Shown here in pieces: positions 8,085 through 18,097 of a DNA stretch of 37,635 bases. The notes beneath the pieces are model-generated. The model was given only the letters and a program-made list of their open reading frames with translations, was not told the DNA's origin and did not search any database. Source of the DNA: Candidatus Peribacteria bacterium. GTDB lineage: Bacteria; Patescibacteria; JAEDAM01; Absconditabacterales; Absconditicoccaceae. Positions within the stretch are counted from its first letter, which is position 1. Every line of letters begins with the position of its first letter. A program made the translations under genes and the position numbers. The DNA is taken from positions 1 to 37,635 of the forward strand of contig JAITQZ010000063.1 in NCBI GenBank assembly GCA_031288635.1. Reading direction: 5' to 3'.

Positions 8085-9869
8085 ATGTCCAACCTCCAAA
8101 CCACTCGAACCTTCGACGAACTTCTCCCTTCCACCGACCCCAACTACCGACAGGAAAAAAGAACAGAAATCCAAACTCTTTTCTCCAACTTCGTACATAA
8201 GCGAAAAGAAAACCCAACCTACTTGACCGATACCCAAGCTCTTCGTTCCGCTCTCGATGACTACGAAGCCTTGCAAGGAGGCTATGGACCAGGCACCGGC
8301 AGCGATTTTGGGGTAATTGGAGCAGAAAGCTACTATTTCTGGCTGCAAAAAACTATCCATTCCGACCAAGAAACATTCCTCTCTGGAGCAAATAAAGCCG
8401 ATGAATTCGCCGTGAAAATGCAAAACGAACTCCTGTTTTTCGAACTTTCACTCTCTTCCATCCCACCAGAAAAACAATCAGCTTTTTTGCAAGCTCCAGA
8501 ATTGCAGCCCTATCACCATTTTTTGGAGAAAAAGTTTGCTGAGGCGAAACATCTCTTGACTCCCGAGGGCGAGAAAATTCTGAATATTCTCAACAAAACT
8601 TCCTACGAAAACCGAGCGAATATGGTGGAAAAACTCTTGGCGGCCGCCCAACCCCCTTTTGAAGAACTCCTTCAACTCTGTTCTGACTCCGATGAAGAAA
8701 AAAGAAAACAGGCTGCAGAGCAAGTAAATAAAATTTTGTCGGCATTAGTTCCCGTCACAGAAAACGAACTAAATTCTGTCTTGGAATATAAAAAAGAACT
8801 CGATAACCTTCGTGGATTTTCTTTTCCAGAAGAAGCCAGATGTCTCAGCGATGACATCGATAGGGACGTAATCGAAGCAATGGCAGGAGCAGTAGAAACA
8901 TCCTACTACTTGTCCCAAGACTTCTACAAACTCAAAGCCAAACTCCTCAAAAAAGACCATCTTACCTACGCAGAAAAACTCCTAAAATACGGGACACTCG
9001 ACAAAAATTACACCTTCTCAGCAGCCGTCGCTCTCGTTCGCGAGACCATCAACGCAATAGATACAGAATTCTGACAAATTTTCGATGACTTCCTGACCAA
9101 CGGAAAAATAGATGTCTACCCCGCAAAAGGAAAAAGAGGTGGTGCCTTCTGCTCTGACACGAGCAAATCACTCCCTGTCTACTTGATGTTGAATTACACA
9201 GGAAAAATTAGAGACGTCTCAGTCCTCATCCACGAGCTCGGACACGGTATCAACGCCATCCTCCAACGCAAACAAAACGCCCTTAATTACGGTGCGACTA
9301 TTTCCACTGCTGAAGTGGCGAGTACGTTCTTTGAAAATGTGCTCATCAGAAAACTTTCCTCCAACTTGACAGGTGAGGAGCTCTTGGTGTTTCGTATGGC
9401 AACCTTAGATGATATGGTGTCAACCATTCAAAGGCAAGTCGCGTGCTTCCGTTTCGAACAAAACTTGCACGAAGCATTCAGACGTGAAGGATATCTCACT
9501 GCTGAAAAAATCTGACAACTTTTTGTTTCCGCTATGCAAAACTATATGGGAAAGACCATTACATTCCCCGAAGGAACACAAAATTGGCGAATCTATCGAA
9601 GTCATATTAGATACTTTTTCTATGTCTATTCCTACGCTTCAGGAGACTTAATTTCCAAATCAATGGAATCCCTACTGCATAACGGTCAGCTTTCCATCGA
9701 GCAGATAAAAGACTTCCTCGCTTCGGGAAAAAACGCTTCCCCAAAAGAAACTTTCCTGCGTCTAGGAATTGATATCAGCCAACCAGAATTTTGGAAAGCA
9801 GGACTGGAGGAAATGAAAACGTATTTGGAAGAGACAAAAGCATTAGCGAGCACCCTTGGCAAGCTGTAA
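8085..9869 (+). CDS. pepF: M3-family oligoendopeptidase F-like metallopeptidase
   Basis: A 594-residue cytoplasmic zinc peptidase that degrades oligopeptides. The catalytic HExxH is IHELGHG with His383, Glu384 and His387; the third zinc ligand is expected in ISTAEVASTFFEN about 25 residues later. The upstream segment YPAKGKRGGAFC and the C-terminal RIYRSHIRYFFYVYSYASGDLISKS are typical of the PepF group. TGA codons at residues 330 and 477 are read as Gly; without this the gene would look like three fragments. Length matches PepF (about 600). Its end overlaps the convergent uvrC by 27 bp. The symbol indicates the closest group rather than proven orthology. Confidence 0.88.
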
Positions 9870-11570
9870 TTCCTTTTTCATCTGTTGCTTCCTGTAATAA
9901 TTGGAAAATCTGTGAGCTTCATCGCGGAGCTTGACTAACAGTTTGTCTGCTTGGTCGTAGATAAGCGGGATTTCAATAATATTCCACTGTTCATCAAAAC
10001 GGTATACCTTTTCTCCTACCACTTCCGTAGAAGAACGGGCAGAACGTGAACCAATGGCCGATTTTTTTCTAGCTTCTCCTTTTCCAAGGGCTATGAAATC
10101 AATAGTAGCAAAAAGCTGACGGAATTGTTCGCTTTCCACATATAATTGTTTAATCACGCCAAGTTGTCCTTTTCATCAGTCTAAAATGAACACATCGGGA
10201 AAAACGACTTCGTCGTTCAAACGCTTACATTGTACATTATCTGTTGGCGGACGCGTTAATGACGTGTCCCTACATAATCTTCTGGTAATAACTTCTGCCA
10301 AGGACGCATAATCATCGCTTTGCCCTTTCACGCCACGGATTTTATATTTACGATACCCTTTCTTTTCCAAAATTCCTCCTACCATACAGCTAAGCCCTCC
10401 GCTAATTCGCCCCCCTGAAAGGTGAGAAATATCCACGCATTCCATATGATAAGGAAAATTTTTTAATTGATAGCGTTCCTGCAAAGCACCCAGCAAATCA
10501 TTATACATATTTTCCCCTTCAAAACTGGTAGAAATCAGATAGGAATCAAAAAAATTATTCAACATCTGTTGTAAAGCCTGCTGTTCAGATTTTAGAAATT
10601 TCATTCCTTTGGAAGTTAGAAACAGTACGTCCCTATGAATTTTCTGTAATCTTCAGGCTCAATCTTCAGTAATCTTCTGAAACTCCCCCAATTCCATTTC
10701 AAATCCTGCCAACATATGAGAAATATCCCCCTCTTCTAGAGGAACCTTATCACGCACGACATCCACTAATCTTCCTTCATAAAAATTGAGCAACACAAAG
10801 ACATTTCGCTCTCCAATAGTTCTGATTTCCAACAGATATCAAGCCAGATTTTTCGGCAATTCAACGTGCTGTTTCTCGACAAATTGCTCAATCTGCTGAT
10901 AGATATCTCTGAGTTTCGCAGCATATTCAAAGTGCTGTTGCTCTACAGCTTCATTAATTTGGCTGAGGAGAAGCTTTTCAATGGGAGCAGTATTGCCTTT
11001 AAAGAAAGAAGTGAGTAGCTGGACATACCCTTCCTTTGCAGGTTTCGCGTCGTTTCCTTTGGCACACCATCCTTTGCACAATCAAAAATAGAAATCTGAA
11101 CAGACTTTTCCTTGTCTAAATTGGGAAAGTGGACAAGTGCGATATTGCAAGACCTGACGGAGATATTGCAACAGTTTCCTAAGTTCTTGGGTATTATATT
11201 TTGGTCAAATATACGTCGCTCCATCATTTTTTTTCATCCTCGTCAACAGCACTTGAGGAAATTCGTGTTTCGTGAGCTTGATATACATATAGCCGTTTCA
11301 GCCTTTTAACATAGTATTATAAAAGGGTTTATGTTTTTTGATGAGATTGCTTTCGAGATACAAGGCTTCGCCTTCATTCTTCACCACGAGAAAATCCACA
11401 GAAGCAGCCTTGATAAGCATTTCTTGCTTCCACAGAGAACCAGGAGCAAAATATTGGGACACCCTTTTCTGCAGGTTTTTCGCCTTACCAATATAAAGAA
11501 TTGTTCCACTCGCATCCTTGAAAAGATAAACTCCCGCATCAGTAGGAAGATAAGAAATATCAATGTTCAT
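9843..11570 (-). CDS. uvrC: excinuclease ABC subunit C
   Basis: A 575-residue nucleotide excision repair nuclease that cuts both sides of a lesion bound by UvrB. The N-terminal GIY-YIG domain is GVYLFKDASGTILYIGKAKN. A UVR motif lies around ISQINEAVEQQHFEYAAKLRDIY-like sequence in the middle. The C-terminal RNase H-like nuclease shows ECVDISHLSGG and LDGGKGQL. It contains eight TGA-Gly codons, two adjacent at 10173-10178 forming the GG of DGGKGQ. A REP palindrome at 10249-10269 adds an unusual segment (RDTSLTRP) between EVITRRL and the DGG motif. No Shine-Dalgarno is seen. A purine-rich inverted repeat lies upstream. Confidence 0.92.
10249..10273 (-). repeat. GTAG-REP palindrome inside uvrC
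   Basis: On the minus strand GTAG is followed by the palindrome GGACACGTCATTAACGCGTC(C) (10269-10249), arms 8 bp with one mismatch. It is in frame in uvrC and encodes RDTSLTRP. An almost identical copy, in the same reading frame relative to its host gene, lies in the transposase at 12690-12710. Confidence 0.8.
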
Positions 11571-11578
11571 TAAAGAGA

Positions 11579-11660
11579 GGAAAGATAACAGATAAAAGAG
11601 GAAAATTGAAAGCAGATAGAAATATTGAAAATATCTTTAGACTTTCCTCTTTTTTATACA
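11579..11660. repeat. purine/pyrimidine inverted repeat between uvrC and the two-helix protein gene
   Basis: AAAAGAGGAAA near 11605 and TTTCCTCTTTTTT near 11643 can pair across about 30 nt. It follows the minus-strand stop at 11664, so it may act as a terminator for that gene, though the stem is A/T-heavy and other pairings are possible. Confidence 0.35.
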
Positions 11661-11663
11661 GAT

Positions 11664-12176
11664 TTATCCACCACTTGCAAGAAATTGAATTAATTTGACG
11701 ATAGCATAAGAAGCAGAAACTAAAAGCAGACCAATAGCAGCGTGAATCATTCCTTGTTGAGCAGTTTTTCTTTTGCTGGAGTCTCCATTTCTTCCCGAAA
11801 CGATAAAGAGCACTCCACTTCGAATAAATGCGAGCGTAACGATGGTTCCAATGAAAAAGGTTGCAGAGAGGACGGCGTCTTGGACAAACATCAAGACGGA
11901 AGTTCTATCGTTATCGGTTGTTGATTGTGTTTTTAATCAGAGCATTTTGGATACGTCCATTTTACATCCACCATACAGCATACATTCTGTATTCATATCA
12001 ATTCCTATAGAATTTGTTCAGGCGGAGGTTGTGGTTTGTGCATCACAAGCATTAGTACATTGTGTATATTTATCTCATTCAAGGGTTTGACAATCTTCTA
12101 TACAACCAGCAAAAACCCCTTGCATTCAAAAAAATGAAGCTCAAAACACCACACATAAATAACTTATTTTTTTCAT
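11664..12176 (-). CDS. secreted Cys-rich protein with two membrane helices, pilin/TrbC-like
   Basis: A 170-residue protein that appears only when five TGA codons are read as Gly. Residues 1-23 form a signal peptide (MKKISYLCVVFGASFFG ... VFA). A Cys-rich ectodomain follows (Cys at 24-25, 29, 40, 44, 65 and 71 or nearby), then two hydrophobic helices at about 100-126 and 143-168 joined by the basic loop SGRNGDSSKRKTAQQ. That helix-basic loop-helix layout resembles small VirB2/TrbC-type pilins and related CPR membrane proteins. No other conjugation or type IV secretion gene is visible here. The function is inferred from topology only. Start ATG 12176 gives the full signal peptide. Confidence 0.65.
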
Positions 12177-12308
12177 AGGACTAGAAAATAAATAAAAGTC
12201 TTCTCCTTAAGTATACTGATTTTTAAGGAATTTTGCAAGAAAATGGGGAGATTTTTATGATAGTAGGAAAATAAACTGTTTTGGACACGATGGGGAAATA
12301 AACTGTTC

Positions 12309-12336
12309 GGATACCGCAGTACTGCGGTATCCCTAC
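12309..12336 (-). repeat. GTAG-REP palindrome upstream of the transposase
   Basis: A perfect 24-bp palindrome (GGATACCGCAGT and its complement, 12309-12332) preceded on the minus strand by GTAG (12336-12333). It shares the CCGCAGTACTGCGG core with copies at 791 and 3327 and lies 56 bp before the RAYT start. The rest of 12177-12391 shows no gene. Confidence 0.85.
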
Positions 12337-12391
12337 AGGTACGTGGTATTGAAATGCTTGAAAAAATTTATATTATTTTTATATTCTTACT

Positions 12392-12990
12392 ATGCAAGAA
12401 TTACCAAACCGTAAATCTCCCCGTGCTAACCGATATAATTATCTGCTGGTGTATATTTTATCACCGTTTGTTGTTTAAACCACGAAAGGTATTTTGGAGA
12501 GGTGGTGAATAGTGAAATGGTTCTAAATACATTAGGAAAATATTGCGAAGATGAAATAAAAAGATTGGATGAAAGAGAAACAATAGACATTCACGAATAT
12601 ATCGTAATGCCAAATCATATACATTTATTATTGTGTATGGATGAACGAAACAACAAATGAGGATATAACGACAACAAATGATGATATAGGGACGCGTCAT
12701 TAACGCGTCCGAACAAATTATCTCCCAATATCACACATCCAAACAAATCATTTTCCAATGTCACACATTCAAACGAATTAAGATATCAATGACCATCTTT
12801 AGGGTCAATTATGCTGTTATTCAAATGAAATATCACAAAATACGCACAAATACATCATATCCCTTTTTCACGACAATCACGTTATCACGACCATATTATT
12901 CGCAATGAAAACGAATACAACAATAGTAAACAATACATCCAAAATAATCCCGCGAAATGGGCAGAAGACAAAATGTATGTCAAAGTGTAA
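12392..12990 (+). pseudogene. REP-associated tyrosine transposase (RAYT), frameshifted
   Basis: An IS200/IS605-like Y1 transposase of the RAYT group, which mobilises short REP palindromes as single-stranded DNA. It starts MQELPNRKSPRANRYNY at 12392; the frame then shifts near 12440 and continues SAGVYFITVCCLNHERYFGE to TAA at 12988. The HUH motif is IVMPNHIHLLL and the likely catalytic Tyr is in KQYIQNNPAKW. Five TGA-Gly codons lie in the second frame, for example LLFKGNITKYA. One missing base explains the break; it may be a real mutation or an assembly error. A REP copy (12690-12710) lies inside the gene, adding RDASLTRPN, and low-complexity Asn/Thr/His repeats surround it. Confidence 0.85.
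12690..12710 (+). repeat. REP palindrome inside the RAYT gene
   Basis: Arms GGACGCGT (12690-12697) and ACGCGTCC (12703-12710) around TCATT. It is preceded by ATAG where other copies have GTAG. It encodes DASLTRP, the same phase as the uvrC copy. Confidence 0.8.
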
Positions 12991-13415
12991 ACGTCCCAAT
13001 AAGGGATTCTACAGCACCAGATATCACGCAATGTCAACAAACAATACCCATAAACCGCAAAAACAATACACTAAAATTTTTCCATTTTCTCTGTCTAAAC
13101 TCTTCCTGAAATGGCGATAAAAAGCGGGGAAATCAGACTTTTATAAAAAAGGTTGTCGAAAAACGTCCGTCCACTTTGTCACAAGTACATATTTAATTCG
13201 TATACGAGAATGTAAGGGAAAATTTCTTAGCATATCTATTAGAAAGACATCTCACAGACAGACGACATCGCCATCAGTGGCGAAGAATGTCGAAAAATGT
13301 CTTGCATTTGTGTCTAACTTTCATATGCTGGGAGATAGTTTACTTCGTGGAGACGGAGAAACAGCCCTGTTTGGTCCTAACTTTTGTGACTTTTTATTCT
13401 TTATACTACAACAAC
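12991..13415. other. 425-bp intergenic region upstream of the surface-layer gene
   Basis: No gene is evident. It holds TTGTCA (13176-13181) and TATACG (13201-13206) as a weak promoter pair with a long 19-bp spacer, a small hairpin TCGCCA-TCAG-TGGCGA near 13268-13283, and TATACT at 13402-13407 only 8 nt before the surface-layer ATG. The frame of the next gene is open from 13287 but that extension lacks signal-peptide character. Confidence 0.4.
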
Positions 13416-16400
13416 ATGAATTTAAAAAAGTTGTTCGCAACAATGGCTGGAGTGTCATTGTTTGCACAAGCGGTAGTACCTGTTAGCGTGCGAGCTGCAA
13501 GCTATCCAGAAGTCTACCAAGAAGCATACAATTATGCTTATGATGTAAGAGTGACTACTCAGTCACCTATCGACAATGCAGGTTTATACAGAGACATCAC
13601 GAGAGCGGAGGCTGCGAAAATGATCTCTAACCGAGCAGAAAATGTATTAGGACGCAAAGTTACAAACAATGCTCCTACTTACACTGACATCGCTTCCCTG
13701 AGAACTAGCGACTTGTATGATGCAATCATCAAAGCTGGTGAATTAGGGTTGATGAATGGGGCAAACGGAAAATTCCGTCCTCACGACACCTTAACAAGAG
13801 GTGAATTTGCAACTATCGTATCCAGAGCACTTTGGGGAGATAAGTATGAAGGAGGTACTCCTTACTACGCTCAACACCTCAATGCTTTGAACACAGCTGG
13901 TATTATGACAGTTATCAACAACCCTGAAGTGAACATCATTAGAGGGGATGTGATGATTATGTTAATGAGAGCAGACAAAGAGAAAGATTCTAGTTCAAAC
14001 ATTAATTGTGATGATTTACTAGCACTCTTCGAAAAAGGATCTGCAGAATATGAAGCTGCTAAAAAAATCTGTGAATCACAGGCTGGTGAAACCGGTACTG
14101 GAGGAAGTAGCACAGTTGTAAAAGCTGGAGACCTAGATGTAGCAGTAACTGACTACTCATCTACGATTAAATCAGCTCCTGCTGTAGGTACTGTTATCTT
14201 CAATAAGGTTGAATTTAGAGCTTCACAAAGTGTTTCTCTTAATACTATTACTGTAGCAATAGCTGGTCTTACATCTAGAAGTTCTATTGATAGGGTATGG
14301 TTTGAGAAAGACGGTGTAGCTTTGACTTCAAAAGTTAAGCCTACTACTGATGGTACAGCTTCTTTGACCTTCAAAGGAAACTTTGCAGTTAAATCTAATG
14401 AAACTCTTGATCTCGTAGTTGCTCTTAGTGGAGCTGCTGGTGCTGAGGTTTCATTCAAGATTGCAAATGTAGATTCATCTGCATATAATGTAAACTTGAG
14501 AGATGTACTTTCTAGTACTTATAGAACTACTGCTTATAAAGTAGCAACATTGGATATTACTACTGATTCTACTCAAAAAGTAGTGGCTAGTACTACTGCT
14601 CCAAATTCTACTTTCAAATTAGGTTCTCAGGCTTCTTATACTATCGGAAAGCTTAACATCCAGAATAATGGAGCCGACAATGAAGACAGAGTTGTTAATG
14701 TAAAGTCAGTTCTTCTTAAAAATGCTCAGTCTACAGACCTTTCTTTCCTCAAAAATATTCAAGTTTTGAGAGATGGAACTAATGTAGCTAAGAATGTAAC
14801 TATTGATGGAAGAAACTTACAAATTACTCTTAACGATACTATTCAAGCAGGTAAAAAAGCTATCTATACTATCGTAGCTGAGATTGGTAATATGACAGAT
14901 GTACCTTCTTATATACAATTACAACTTCAAGCATTTAGTGATGTGGTGGCTGATGAAGCTAATACTAACTTCAGAACAAATAACACAACATCATTTGAGT
15001 ACCCTACTCCACCTTCAACATTATACTTTAATTTGTATAAATTTGACGGAGGAAAGATTACCTTCGCTAGTGATGCATCATTCCCTACTGTAGTAGAAGC
15101 TGCGAGTGGAGCTAACGATGTAGTTATTGCGTCTGGTACTTTGACTCTTACTGAACCTATTTCTTTCAAGGCATTCTCTTTGACTGGAAATACAGGTGAT
15201 ATTAGAAAATTGTCATTAGAAATCGGAGGGGTAAGATATGTAGCAGAGTCAAGCGATAATGGTGTAGTTAGAACTTTCAAATGGGATGAAATCTATGTTA
15301 CAAAAACTGCTAATGTAAAACTTCTTGCTAATCTTGAAAATAATCCAGTTCAATCTGTAACTCTAAATCCTACTATTATTTCTCAGACTATCTTCGCTTG
15401 AGGTAATTATACTAATACAGATACTAACTTTGATAAGGCTGATATTGCAGGTAGAATTCAGATTGCTAAAATCAATGTGACTACTCCTAGATTCTCTCTC
15501 AATAATAACTTATCTACTACACAGACTGCTGTAATTGGAGAAAGTGCTTCTAGAACTATCTTTGAAGGTCATATCTCAGCAAAGAAAAATATTACGGTGG
15601 ATGGTGTAACCTTTACTATTAATGATGTTCAATCAGGAGTTAATTTTGAAGGTCAAAATATAGATCTTGATTTGTATGTTGGTGATAGTGTTGTTGATTC
15701 AAAAACTATAAAAATAGGACTCAATAATGTGGCAACATTTAACACTAACGTTAAAGTTACAGAGACTGCTCAGACAGTAAAAATCGTAGCTTCTTTGGCT
15801 TCAAATGGAACTGGTAGAATTGTTGGTGCTGTTGTAGCTAATGGTACTGATGCAGAGGGAAATAAAAACTCATCTAGCCCTATCAACACGGTAGCATTTA
15901 GAGTTCTTTCTGAGGCTTCTGTATCTGTTACTAATGCAGGTTCTACTTCTCAGTCTGTAATTGAAGGTGCTAATGCTAGATTAACTGAGTTTACAGCTTC
16001 TGTTACTGACGGAACTACAAACTTGTCAACAGTTCTTGTTTCTGGAACTAATCTTCCAGCAAATCAAACAGCTACATTAACTATTGGAGGTAACACTTAT
16101 CAGTCTATTAGTGCTAGTGGTACGTTAATTACTTTCTCTAATGTTAATGCAAATCTTCAAGAAGGTGATTACAAAGCTACAATTACTACTAATGTAAATA
16201 CAGATGGAAAATTAACAGGAACTCTTATGAAAGTAGATAATATTGTACTTACTTACACTGATGCTGCTGGTTCTTCAAAAAGTACTACAGGAACTATCAA
16301 TGCTACTTACTACTTTGTAAAAGCATTCCCAGTGATTGGTGTTCAATCAACAACTACTAAGAATCAGATTACATTGAAAATTACTAATGGTAATAATCAA

Positions 16401-16706
16401 GCAATTACTCTTAGTGGTCTAAATGTAGCAGGTTCTGACGTGACTATTGATGGACAAGTTGTTCATTCTGGTGCTACTTATACTAATACTCTTCAATGGG
16501 TAAGTCTAGATACACCAAGAACATTAGGTAAACAGGAATCAATAGAAATCGTTTTGAAAACTGATGGAACTTCTTCTTCTCCTGCAAGATTAGCTGGAAT
16601 TGAATATACAGTTATATCTGCTGGTGAAACTTATACTTACAAATTAGATAGTACTTATACTAATGTAGGTAGATGGGGAGACTTCTCTGTGTCTTATTCT
16701 TCTTAA
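13416..16706 (+). CDS. SLH-domain surface-layer-like protein
   Basis: A 1096-residue secreted protein. The signal peptide MNLKKLFATMAGVSLFAQ...SVRA is likely cut before ASYPE. Residues about 45-195 hold up to three S-layer-homology repeats (ITRAEAAKMISNRA, LTRGEFATIVSRALW, IIRGDVMIMLMRA), which anchor proteins to cell-wall polymers. The remaining 850 residues are Thr/Ser/Asn-rich beta-sandwich-like repeats, as in S-layer or adhesin proteins. Despite many glycines it has a single TGA (residue 662, 15399-15401); nearly all others are GGA or GGT, suggesting selection for common codons in an abundant protein. TATACT lies 8 nt before the ATG. An intrinsic terminator follows. ATG 13416 was chosen for the signal peptide. 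Confidence 0.88.
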
Positions 16707-16728
16707 CCATAGTTGATTTCTCTTTTGA

Positions 16729-16758
16729 AAAACTCTTCTCCCTTGGGAGGGAGTTTTT
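16729..16758 (+). terminator. intrinsic terminator after the surface-layer gene
   Basis: AAACTCTTCTCCC pairs with GGGAGGGAGTTT around a TT loop and is followed by a T-tract. Confidence 0.8.
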
Positions 16759-16806
16759 CTTTCTGCTTTTTGTTTTGCTTTCTGCTTCTTGTGTTTCGCT
16801 TTCTGC

Positions 16807-16834
16807 TTGAATTCCTATTTTTTTTGATTATAAT
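16807..16834 (+). promoter_or_regulatory. promoter of the first toxin-antitoxin module
   Basis: TTGAAT (16807-16812) and TATAAT (16829-16834), 16 bp apart, upstream of ATG 16854. Confidence 0.6.
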
Positions 16835-16853
16835 AAAAGCGTTTTAGTTCTAG

Positions 16854-17135
16854 ATGATTACAATGGCTCTTATTAAGTCCCAGACTGCCTCCCAGAAAAA
16901 GCAAGATGGAGTATTCATTCCTCTTACGGAGTATACTTTATATTTGAAATGGAAACAAAAACAAAATATTGAACCAAAAGAATGTGAAATATGCAAACAA
17001 CTTGGACCAAATAAAAAACTAAAAATGTCTGGAGAAAAAATGAAAAAAGAGGCAGCTGATGCTATGAAATATGGGAAAGTATATACCAAAGAAAATATGG
17101 ATGAATTTATTTCTGATCTCTTAGCCGATGATTAG
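16854..17135 (+). CDS. antitoxin of YafQ-like module 1
   Basis: A 93-residue acidic/basic small protein, assigned as antitoxin because it directly precedes and overlaps by 8 nt a YafQ-like toxin gene. The middle carries CEICKQLGP, and the C-terminus (KYGKVYTKENMDEFISDLLADD) resembles the antitoxin of module 2 (SKSYTNVDDLLHDLAA), consistent with a toxin-binding tail. I cannot assign the DNA-binding fold. An alternative start is ATG 16863. It has no TGA codons. Confidence 0.65.
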   Translation: MITMALIKSQTASQKKQDGVFIPLTEYTLYLKWKQKQNIEPKECEICKQLGPNKKLKMSGEKMKKEAADAMKYGKVYTKENMDEFISDLLADD

Positions 17136-17406
17136 TAACATCATCTACACTTCTACCTTCAAAAAACAATTCAAAAAATATCAATATAACGATAAAGTTT
17201 TGAAAAGATATAAGGAGTTTTATCAGGAAATATTAGATGTAGAAATTGAATGACTAAATCCAAAATGGAAAAATCATAGATTGAATGGAGAATATGAAGG
17301 TTTTTGGGAACTCCACCTTTTCCCTGATATATTGTTAATTTATGAAATAAAAGATAATCTCTGTATCTTATCTCAAATATGAACTCATTCAGATTTGTTT
17401 GGATAA
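17128..17406 (+). CDS. YafQ/RelE-superfamily mRNA interferase toxin 1
   Basis: A 92-residue toxin, visible only with TGA as Gly at residues 42 and 85. It begins MISNIIYTSTFKKQFKKY and carries LNPKWKNHRLNGEYEGFWELHLFPDILLIYE and the C-terminal GTHSDLFG. These match the YafQ group, which cleaves mRNA on the ribosome; the C-terminal His and the HLFPD region are the usual active-site area. The final Gly-Thr-His-Ser motif depends on a TGA codon. It overlaps its antitoxin gene by 8 nt, the usual coupling. A terminator-like hairpin follows. Confidence 0.85.
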
Positions 17407-17407
17407 T

Positions 17408-17437
17408 AAAAACCCATCTTCTTCGGGAGGAGTTTTT
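17408..17437 (+). terminator. probable terminator after module 1
   Basis: AAAAAC ... GTTTTT stem with an imperfect inner helix around CTTC, then a pyrimidine run. Weaker than the one at 16729. Confidence 0.5.
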
Positions 17438-17458
17438 CTTTTTTGTTTTCTGTTTTGC

Positions 17459-17486
17459 TTGAATTTGGTGGAAGATTCTGTATACT
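17459..17486 (+). promoter_or_regulatory. promoter of the second toxin-antitoxin module
   Basis: TTGAAT (17459-17464) and TATACT (17481-17486), 16 bp apart. The predicted start (about 17493) lies just after the in-frame ATG 17491, which favours ATG 17518 as the real start. Confidence 0.6.
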
Positions 17487-17517
17487 AAAAATGTATTTAT
17501 CTGATAATCATCGAAAA

Positions 17518-17757
17518 ATGTCTCAAGTACAAGTCATTTCTCTTACTGAGGTAAAACATAATCCTCAACAAATTATGTTGAATTGGCTAAAAATTTTTTC
17601 AGATGCTCAAAAACTTGCAGTGCTTCCTGAATCAGAATATTTAGAAATGAAAGAGATGCTTAAAGCTAAAGAGTTTTGGAATGATTTTGCAGATGCAAAA
17701 AACAATAGCAAATCATATACAAATGTTGATGATTTACTTCACGATCTAGCAGCATAA
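17518..17757 (+). CDS. antitoxin of YafQ-like module 2
   Basis: A 79-residue protein beginning MSQVQVISLTEVKHNPQQIML, which resembles the Phd/YefM-type antitoxin N-terminus, with LPESEYLEMKEML and a short acidic tail (VDDLLHDLAA). It immediately precedes toxin 2. ATG 17491 would add nine residues but lies at or before the predicted transcription start. No TGA codons. Confidence 0.7.
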   Translation: MSQVQVISLTEVKHNPQQIMLNWLKIFSDAQKLAVLPESEYLEMKEMLKAKEFWNDFADAKNNSKSYTNVDDLLHDLAA

Positions 17758-17759
17758 AT

Positions 17760-18023
17760 ATGCAGGTTCATTTCTCTTCAACCTTCAAGAAACAATATAA
17801 AAAATACCTATGAGATAAAAAATTTGACGATAGGCGAAAAGAGCTGTCTCAAGAATTATTTACTGGAAACTTGCATCCAAAATGGAAAAACCATAATTTA
17901 TCTGGAAAGTTTCAATGAATGCAGGAATTACACATATTTCCAAACCTTGTATTGATCTACCGTATAGAGGAAGATATCTATCATTTAATCCAAATAGGAA
18001 GTCATTCAGATTTGTTTGGGTAA
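17760..18023 (+). CDS. YafQ/RelE-superfamily mRNA interferase toxin 2
   Basis: An 87-residue paralogue of toxin 1: MQVHFSSTFKKQYKKYL, LHPKWKNHNLSGKFQGMQELHIFPNLVLIYR and GSHSDLFG. TGA is read as Gly at residues 18 and 53. It starts 2 nt after the antitoxin stop. The shared PKWKNH and DLFG endings indicate that the two modules belong to one family, yet the DNA is clearly diverged, so this is not a recent duplication. Confidence 0.85.
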
Positions 18024-18059
18024 TTCCCTTTCCTGCTTAATCTCCAGAAAAAGATTGCA

Positions 18060-18065
18060 TATACT
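18060..18065 (+). promoter_or_regulatory. -10 element of the HicBA module
   Basis: TATACT, 32 nt before the hicB ATG. The -35 region (TTAATC about 17 bp upstream) is weak. Confidence 0.35.
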
Positions 18066-18097
18066 ACAAAGGTATTTATATCCTTACCACTACAACA

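Noticed and set aside
9183..9515. Separate 110-residue HELGH peptidase
   Set aside because: It is an internal part of the 594-residue M3 peptidase between two TGA codons; its apparent start is an in-frame TTG.
12461..12700. Minus-strand frame opposite the RAYT gene
   Set aside because: It is an antisense shadow; the plus strand carries the HUH transposase motifs.
13287..13415. N-terminal extension of the surface-layer protein
   Set aside because: The signal peptide begins at ATG 13416, and TATACT at 13402 lies inside the extension.
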